Assembly: GCA_021464415.1 (NCBI GenBank)
Contig: JAKCWG010000206.1
Coordinates: 1-64,000 of the forward strand
Length of the DNA: 64,000 bases
Reading direction: 5' to 3'
DNA from: Lonicera japonica
Taxonomy: Eukaryota > Streptophyta > Magnoliopsida > Dipsacales > Caprifoliaceae
A program made the position numbers and the translations under genes. Every line of letters begins with the position of its first letter. Positions within the stretch are counted from its first letter, which is position 1. Under the pieces are notes generated by a model. That model ran no database searches and had not been told where the DNA came from. It was given only the letters and a program-made list of their open reading frames with translations. Positions 57,561-64,000 of the stretch are shown here, piece after piece.

Positions 57561-59170
57561 AATGCATTTTTAGGAACATTAGTTTTACTTTTTTGAGTTA
57601 CTAAATCTTTAAGAAACTTAGTGTATGAAGGGACTTGCTTAATTGCATCTAGGAAGGGTATATTAATACGAATTTGCTTAAATACTTCCTGAATTTCTTC
57701 AAATTGGGCTTCATTCCTATTGTCTTTTAGTCTTTAAGGAAACGGGGCTTTAGGCACAAATTTTCTAACTTCAACTTCTTTTGAATCATTAGTATTAATG
57801 GTAGGATAATAATCATTTATAGGAGTGTTTAAATCTTCGGGAATAATTTCCTCCTTATTTTCCTTTATTTTTTCTTCATCATTTACCGGCATTCTAACTT
57901 GATTATCAATCTGGCGCCCTGATCTAAGAGTAGTAATTTAATTAACTTGCCTTTGATTATGTTCAAAAAGTGGATTTTGAATTTGATTAACATTATTATT
58001 AATGACACCTTTAGGATTAGGGATAGGTTAACTAGGGAATTTTCCTTTTTCTCGCTCTACTAACTAGTTAGCTAATTGACTCATCTGATTTTCTAAACGT
58101 GTTACTGCTTGAGTATTTATTAAAGTAGTATTTTACCTCATTCATAAATGATTTCAAATTATCTTATAGGGATGAAAATTGTTGTTGTGTGACAAAATAT
58201 GTGGCATTATTCATGTTCACAAGAGTTCTAAAACGTGGTAGGTTTTGACGAAAGTTATTTTGATTTCCCATACTATTTAGTGGTTGATTTTGGGACCATG
58301 AAAAATTAGGATGATTTCTCCACCCATGATTATAAGTGTCTGAATAAGGGTTATGATTTTGCCTATATCAATTCATAGCATTTACTTGTTCTGGATTGTT
58401 TACGGTGTACCCTAACATAGATGGACACGACGATGCAGCTACATGCATAGGACTGGCACAAATAGGGCACACTTCATTCTGCACAAGGTTGACCGGAATA
58501 TTAGAGAGTCTCATCATTAAGGCTTCTAATTTTTTATTTAGACTATCTAATTGTCTTCTAGTTTCTACATCCTCTTGAATTTTATAAATTTCCCCCTGTT
58601 TAGGTTGAGATTGCATTCCCCTCTTAGAAAAATCCCACTGTTGAGAACATTCAGATAAATTCTCTAAGAATTGATAAGCTTCATCTTCATTTAGACTTAG
58701 AAAACTACACCTATTTATAGATTCTATCATATTTCGATTAGTTTGTGAGAGGCCATTATAAAAATATTGAATTAGTCTCCAAGTTTCAAAACCATGATGT
58801 GGACATCTAAGTAATATATCTTTTCAATGCTTTAAAGAATTTTTCATCATCTTTTTGGCAAAAATCAATTATTTTTCTTCTAAGTTCATTAGTTTTAGCC
58901 ATAGGAAATAATTTCGCCAAAAAATTAGTAACTAACCATTCCCACGTTGTGATAGATCTTGAGGGTAAAGAAGTTAGCCAAGATTTAGCTTAATTTTTTT
59001 AGAGAAAATGGGAATAAACGCAACCTAACGGATTCATCAGAAAAATTTTGAAATCCAAATGTAGCACATATTTCTGAAAAGTCTTTTGTATGAAGATAGG
59101 GATCTTCCATCTCTAAGCCATTAAAATTAGTAGAAAAATAGTAGAAGGAATTTAATTAATAAATTAACAA
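57561..59170 (-). pseudogene. Athila-like gag relic
   Basis: FETWRLIQYFYNGLSQTNRN near 58740-58800 marks the Retrotrans_gag domain. The open frame 58730-58368 follows with DEAYQFLENLSECSQQWDF and a Cys-rich CPICASP segment. The rest, toward protease, is AT-rich and broken by stops. Confidence 0.8.
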
Positions 59171-59183
59171 GATTAAATTATAA

Positions 59184-59201
59184 TCCCCGGCAACGACGCC
59201 A
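59184..59201 (-). other. Primer binding site, tRNA-Asp type
   Basis: Minus-strand TGGCGTCGTTGCCGGGGA differs by one base from the PBS usual in Athila elements (TGGCGCCGTTGCCGGGGA). Confidence 0.88.
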
Positions 59202-59207
59202 AAAACT

Positions 59208-60147
59208 TGTTGTAATAAATTTTAATACTTGCAAACGCACGAATCATTTTATAGTGTAGCGTGTAAGCGAGATCGATCCCATATAGACTCAAACAATATG
59301 TTTTATAATTATCTTGTTAATGTTTCACTAAACTCTTAATCTAGTTAGGAAAATTTATAGGAATAAAACAAATAAAATAAAGCAAAGCAAGTAAATTAAA
59401 GTAATGGAACTAAATTAAATAATACTAAGCACGATAATAAAATTAATGAAATAAAATTAATGAATTGATTGACTAGGGTTTTGGAGTCATATATTTAATA
59501 TCATACTCCTTAGTATTCATGCGCTTAAACTCTACTCTTATCTTGCACTAATTTGGTCTCTCGATTCTATTAGATGCGAAAAATAAAATCAATCAAGTTC
59601 AAGTAATTTATAAAATTCAATTGTAATCCTTCCACATCCAAACTAATGTATTAAATCAAAACACTCACTATATCCGTTAAAACACACCCTATATCTGTTC
59701 TTAACAAATCATAAGGTGAATCTAACAAAAAATAATGAAAATTCAATTTTATATTTTATCAATTAAAATAGGCATCCAATAGGAAGAATTGTATTTAACA
59801 TTAAATCATTAAATTGGTAGAGTCAATTAGCATGAATACGTGCAAGGGAATCAATTAAATATAATCATCCTAACCCTAGCACAAATTTACGCTAGCATAG
59901 ATAAAATAAATAGCAAATAGAATTAAAAGATAACTTACTTGACATTAATAAAAAAATAAAATTAACCCTTCAATCTCCAAGTCTTTTAAAACAAAGAGAA
60001 AAAAAGGAAAAAAGAAAGTAAAGAGAGAAATTGAAAAAGAAAGGAGAGGCAGTGCTCGGCTGTTGGGTCCAATTTTATGGCTACTGTCCTCTTTTTATAA
60101 TTGAATGACATTAGGGCTCATCTATTAATGGGGCTTGGACCTTAAAT
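59208..60147 (-). repeat. Athila-like 5' LTR, outer end incomplete
   Basis: Starts TGTTGTAATAAAT next to the PBS region and matches 53912-54831. After GGACCTTAA at about 60147 it no longer matches. The 60 bases to 60207 are unassigned. Confidence 0.8.
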
Positions 60148-61095
60148 GGGCTCAATTAGTTGCTTAATGAAGACAATGTTGGCTCAGCACTTAAAGAATG
60201 GCCTGGCTGTGACGCCCCGAGTTCCGTTAGGAGGGAGAACCTCCGGAACACGGTTGATCACGGAGCCGTACGCGACGGCGGAAGTGAGTAAAAAGATAAA
60301 TAACTCTGGCGAGGAAGGCCAATATGCAAAGGTCTAGTACATAAAACAAAATCAACTGGGAACATGCTAGAATTGTAGCTTCCCCTCCTGTTAACTCGTG
60401 CCTTACAGATTAGTCTGTACCGTTGCGCACCGGTTAACTAAAATGTAAGTCACTTGTCCACATTAGGCTAACATTCAACCATAGACATGTTCCTCCAACC
60501 CATTACAAAATAACCAAAAAGAATAAAATTAAGGAACAGTAAATGTCCGCAAAACACATACATTAGCAATATATAACTGTCACAAAATAGTCATACACAA
60601 TATAGTCTCCATAATCTCAAGTAGGCTACATAGAGAGTACAAACATGGATACATAATATAAGTGGGGTTATGGTACAATAAGATAGATAACATGGCCTTT
60701 CAGTAGTGAAAGGCCCTCACACTACAGTATCAGAGGAGACTAAGACTTGTCGACCTTTCCCTTATCAGCTCGCCCCGTCCCATCCTTAGAAGTACCTGTG
60801 TAGGAAAAACTGTGAGCCAAACGGGCCCAGTAGGAACTATAGGAGCTGTGAGAAAAACATGTATATGTAGGAGAAGCTTTATAAAGTGAGTTCGTAATTA
60901 GTCCGTATACATAAGTCATAAACATGTATGTAAACAATGTAATATATACATAGTCTCAAGACACCACGACCAGGCCTACATCGTATCAACCATGTATAAT
61001 ACTCACGTCTAGGATTTTTCATATCTACTGTACAGAGATAGCCGGCACTCGGTTTCTTCTGCCCAAGGCAGGGACCACCTACCAGGTCCACCTAG

Positions 61096-61214
61096 ACGCT
61101 ACCTCACGCAGCCACACAGGCATACGCTACCACACGCAACCACAAAGGCATACGCTACCTCACGCAGCCACAAAGGCATACGCTACAATAATCTCACGTA
61201 GCCACTAAGGCTAT
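61096..61214. repeat. 28-bp minisatellite in the LTR, four units
   Basis: Units at 61096-61123, 61124-61151 and 61152-61179 (ACGCTACCTCACGCAGCCAC plus AAAGGCAT) and a diverged 35-bp unit at 61180-61214. The related LTR at 35311-38147 appears to have a single copy. Confidence 0.9.
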
Positions 61215-61910
61215 ACGCTACTGTAATAACCATCTACCTGGTACGAGCGGTGTTGACTACTCTGTATAAGGAAAATCATATTTTTTCCCAATCACAATTA
61301 TAACATCATATACATCATGTAAAAAGGTATAGTAGTCCATTTCATGAGTATCAAGTGATATAAAGTGCGTATCATAAGTTTACTTCACTATACGGACTGA
61401 TAAGTACCTGCCGCTAGAGGCCAGGAACAAGGGTTTGTCATAAATCAAGGAAATGGAAGAAATACTTGAGGAAATATGATATACTACATTTTATAAGAAA
61501 TAAACAACCATTTCCCTCATAATTTATAGGCCCAAAGCGCACATATACGCAGCAATAGTTGTAACCCTAGAAAACCCCCAAATTTGTATAAAAATGGTGA
61601 TTGGGTGCATAAACTCTTAAAATAGGTTTTAAAAGAATAGTTTTCCTACCTCAATAGCGTTCAACCTTCACCACACGAGCCGCAAATCGAACTCTAGACG
61701 ACGGGGGCGCAAGATACCATGGTTGAGCTTGAAACCCTAGCTGGTGGATGTGAAGAAAGGAAGAAGATGATGGATATAATGTGTTTGATCTTTGATTTGG
61801 GTGGTAATATGTGTTAAAATTACACTCATAAACTCATTTCTACAATTCCTCACTTCCCTCAAGCTCTCTCCATGGGTTCAGGTCGAAGTGGAGAAGAAGA
61901 GAGGGTTGAA

Positions 61911-62008
61911 GGTGTATAAAAATCGAGTCAAGGCTTAAAAAATATCATTTTTGACTGCTACAGGGAAATGTAGTCGACTACACTATAGTTCATGTAGTCG
62001 ACTACATG
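61911..62008 (-). promoter_or_regulatory. LTR U3 promoter: GTAGTCGACTAC palindromes and TATA-like box
   Basis: Palindromes TGTAGTCGACTACA (61969-61982) and CATGTAGTCGACTACATG (61991-62008, 18 bp perfect). On the minus strand the nearer one is 48 bp upstream of TTTATACACC (61920-61911). Confidence 0.55.
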
Positions 62009-62411
62009 GTTCTGGAAATTGGTTCATCCTCAGCTTTGCTTGCTTATGCCACCAATTGATCTTGTAACCTTATTTTGACCAACGAGAAGTGGGAATTGGC
62101 TTCCGGGCAAAACACGAAAGTTCTTGGAAATTGAAATACCTTTCCAATGGTATAAAGTAGGTCCCATTCTGATCTAAAATGAAAAAGTTATGATATCTAG
62201 AATGACTGAAGGTCGGTTTGTCGGGTAAGTTTAAAATGTGAGATTTTGCAAATTTCGACTCGGGTACTCTAACATAACCCTTTCCAACTTAAAAGATGAA
62301 TGTAATAACATCTATAAAATAGTGTGGAAGTGTTCCTATAGTCGGATACGTCTCAAGCACACTCTCGCGTCTCGGGCATAAAATGTGGTACATTTACCCT
62401 ACGGTGTTACA

Positions 62412-62424
62412 ACCTCCCTCCTTA
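62412..62424 (-). other. Polypurine tract
   Basis: Minus-strand AAGGAGGGAGGT directly precedes the 3' LTR. Confidence 0.85.
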
Positions 62425-62487
62425 AGAAATTTCGTCTCGAAATTAAAATAGAAGGAAAGGAAATTACCTTATTGTAAATAAGTGTGG

Positions 62488-62889
62488 TTACTTATTTTGT
62501 ATCTCTGATTCTAGCTCCCACGTAGCCTCTTCCGTCCCGTGATGTTGCCATATCACCTTGACAAGAGGGATAACCCTGTTACGAAGAACTTGTTCCTTTC
62601 GGTCAACCACTGCTACAGGATGAGTCTCATAGGACACATCTTCATTAACTTCAAGTTCCTCAATCGGAGTTACATGTGAAGGATTAGGAATATACCTCCG
62701 AAGCATGGACACATGGAATACATCATGGATTCGCTGTAACTGTGAGGGCAATGCTAGGCGATATGAAACTGAACCAACACGCTGGATGATTTCAAACGGT
62801 CCTATATACCGAGGGGCTAACTTTCCCTTGTTACCAAAACGGACAATACCATGTCGAGGCTTGACCTTAAGAAATACATAGTCACCCAC
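62488..62889 (-). pseudogene. Integrase C-terminus and chromodomain
   Basis: 133 codons open: VFLKVKPRHGIVRFGNKGKL, RIHDVFHVSMLRRYIPNPSH, then a chromodomain-like IPLVKVIWQHHGTEEATWE. It aligns along its whole length with 20029-19622. The ORF's first Met is internal to the polyprotein. The frame breaks just upstream, near 62900. Confidence 0.9.
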
Positions 62890-62896
62890 TTCAAAC

Positions 62897-63919
62897 TCAA
62901 GTGGTCGTCTTCTCTTGTCGGCGTAACTCTTTTGTCGACTTTGGGCAGTTAGTAAACCGTTGCTTAATAAGTTTAATCTTCTCCGTAGTATCTTGCACTA
63001 ACTGCGGTCCTAAAATTGCTGTTTCGCCTGCCTCAATCCAACAAACGGGAGATTTGCATGGTCTTCCATATAATGCTTCAAATGGAGCCATTCCAATACT
63101 GGCTTGGAAACTGTTATTATAGGCAAACTCGGCAAGTGGTAAGTACTCATCCCAATTTCCACGAAAATCAAGTATACAGGCCCGTAGCGTATCCTCGAGG
63201 ATTTGATTGTCCGCTCAGACTGTCCGTCAGTCTGCGGATGAAAAGCTGTACTAAAATCCAACCGAGTGCCTAACGAACGCTGAAGTGCTTCCCAGAAATG
63301 TGAAGTGAATCTAGAATCACGGTCAGACACTATTGAAACTGGGATGCCATGAAGTCGAACGATCTCGTTAATGTAGAGTTTTGCCAACTTTTCTAAGGAA
63401 TCGGTCTCCCGAATGGTAGGAAATGAGCCGACTTGGTTAAGTCGATCCACAATAACCCAAACTGCATTGTGCTTCCGCTGCGTACTCGGGTAAACCCATC
63501 AGAAAATCCATTGTGATATTGTCCCATTTCCACTCCGGAATAGGAAGAGGTTGAAGTTGACCCGCAGGCTTCTGGTGTTCTATCTTTATCCTTTGACAAG
63601 TTAAGCAGCGAGAAATAAATTGAGCCACATCTCGTTTCATTCCTTGCCACCAATAAGTACGTTTTAAATCTCGGTACATCTTAGTGCCTCCTGGATGAAT
63701 AAAGAATCTTGAATTGTGAGCCTCGGCCATGATGGTTTCTTTAAGTTCGTTGTTTAACCTTGGTACAACTAGTTTCTCTTTATATCTCAATCCACCATCA
63801 GTACCCAATGTGAAACCTTCCACCTCATTTCCGGATTGAAGTTGATCTTGGCATTTTGCTAACTCATCGTCATACCATTGGCTCTCAATTACTTGACTCT
63901 GCAGTAATGGTCTGGCCAC
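62897..63919 (-). pseudogene. Integrase zinc-binding domain and catalytic core
   Basis: 63919-63437 carries LGTDGGLRYKEKLVVPR and HPGGTKMYRDLKRTYWWQGM with CLTCQRIKIEHQ (HHCC finger) and [15 protein letters not shown] (first Asp). 63450-63010 carries [18 protein letters not shown] (second Asp) and [14 protein letters not shown] (Glu context), then loses frame. 63091-62897 has [15 protein letters not shown]. At least three frameshifts, so inactive as written. Confidence 0.9.
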
Positions 63920-64000
63920 GAGATTTGAAAGGAAAGCAATGTCCTCATTTCGACGTACGATTAAGTTGTACCGCTGAAGCTCCTCTATGAGTTTCCACTC
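63920..64000 (-). pseudogene. RNase H to integrase linker, runs off window
   Basis: The minus-strand reading from 64000 contains a phrase like [20 protein letters not shown], the usual linker preceding integrase. Only the first 80 bases are in the window. Confidence 0.6.

Larger units (their letters stand above)
53912..60147 (-). mobile_element. Athila-like gypsy element lacking reverse transcriptase and integrase
   Basis: Two related LTRs (53912-54847 and 59208 to about 60147) in the same orientation enclose a minus-strand interior with a tRNA-Asp-type PBS, gag and protease. The distance from protease to the 3' LTR is too short for a full pol, and no pol motif beyond protease is seen. Athila elements typically carry this PBS. 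The outer end of the 5' LTR seems truncated or diverged after 60147. No clear target duplication. Confidence 0.85.
60208..62411 (-). repeat. 3' LTR, 2204 bp
   Basis: TGTGACGCCCCGAG at 60208 to ACGGTGTTACA at 62411. It includes a 28-bp minisatellite, TGTAGTCGACTACA palindromes and the 254-bp segment shared with 2210-2463. Homologous in reverse with the solo LTR at 35311-38147. Confidence 0.92.
60208..64000 (-). mobile_element. Tekay-like chromovirus, 3' half, continues off window
   Basis: Left (3') LTR at 60208-62411, polypurine tract, then minus-strand chromodomain, integrase and upstream linker, in the same arrangement as the 17332-25757 element. The rest lies beyond 64000. Its LTR is the best visible relative of the donor of the mosaic at 2210-2463. 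Confidence 0.93.

Noticed and set aside
1..64000. CRISPR arrays, prophage or bacterial operons
   Set aside because: No regularly spaced repeats with unique spacers and no bacterial gene organisation. All coding signals are plant retroelement or plant gene fragments.

Overview
This window is repeat-dense nuclear DNA from a flowering plant, most likely a eudicot and probably pericentromeric or otherwise gene-poor. I cannot name the species. I found no intact host gene, no tRNA gene and no CRISPR array. Almost every protein-like reading frame is a decayed retrotransposon gene, and the remaining short frames look like chance.

Layout. 1-3522 is the end of a Ty3/gypsy LTR whose start lies off the window. 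A Cassandra-type miniature retrotransposon carrying 5S rRNA-like sequence (1374-2704) is nested in it. An RNase H-like relic (3523-3890) follows, then a decayed Ty1/copia element on the plus strand (4413-8912). 8913-12790 is AT-rich spacer with one TRIM-like LTR and a 0.25-kb direct duplication. 12791-14246 is a chromovirus integrase fragment on the minus strand. 14247-28240 holds two Tat/Ogre-like 5' regions facing each other; the minus-strand one is split by a Tekay/Del-type chromovirus at 17332-25757 with a 5-bp target duplication. 28240-31741 is a minus-strand copia element broken by a solo LTR. 31747-46258 is a gypsy deletion derivative with about 723-bp LTRs. Its 5' LTR holds a 2.2-kb foreign piece that may be mitochondrial, its interior holds a 2.8-kb solo LTR, and its 3' LTR holds a 5.3-kb CACTA transposon that captured pieces of an MLO gene and a VPS18-like gene. 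48290-53911 is another copia element split by a 3.55-kb solo LTR. 53912-60147 is an Athila-like element lacking reverse transcriptase and integrase. 60208-64000 is the 3' half of a second Tekay-like chromovirus running off the window.

Nesting could be resolved because several insertions keep exact target-site duplications: CATTT, TTGCT, GAAAT, CAA and AGAAA.

The observations most worth following are three. Four Tekay-type LTRs carry arrays of family-specific palindromes a nearly fixed distance upstream of a TATA-like box. The Cassandra insertion has three LTRs, the third being a gap-free mosaic of a gypsy LTR and a Cassandra LTR with short microhomology at both joins. The CACTA element carries spliced-gene fragments of MLO and VPS18. 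All calls are by eye and by remembered family motifs; no alignment or database search was run.
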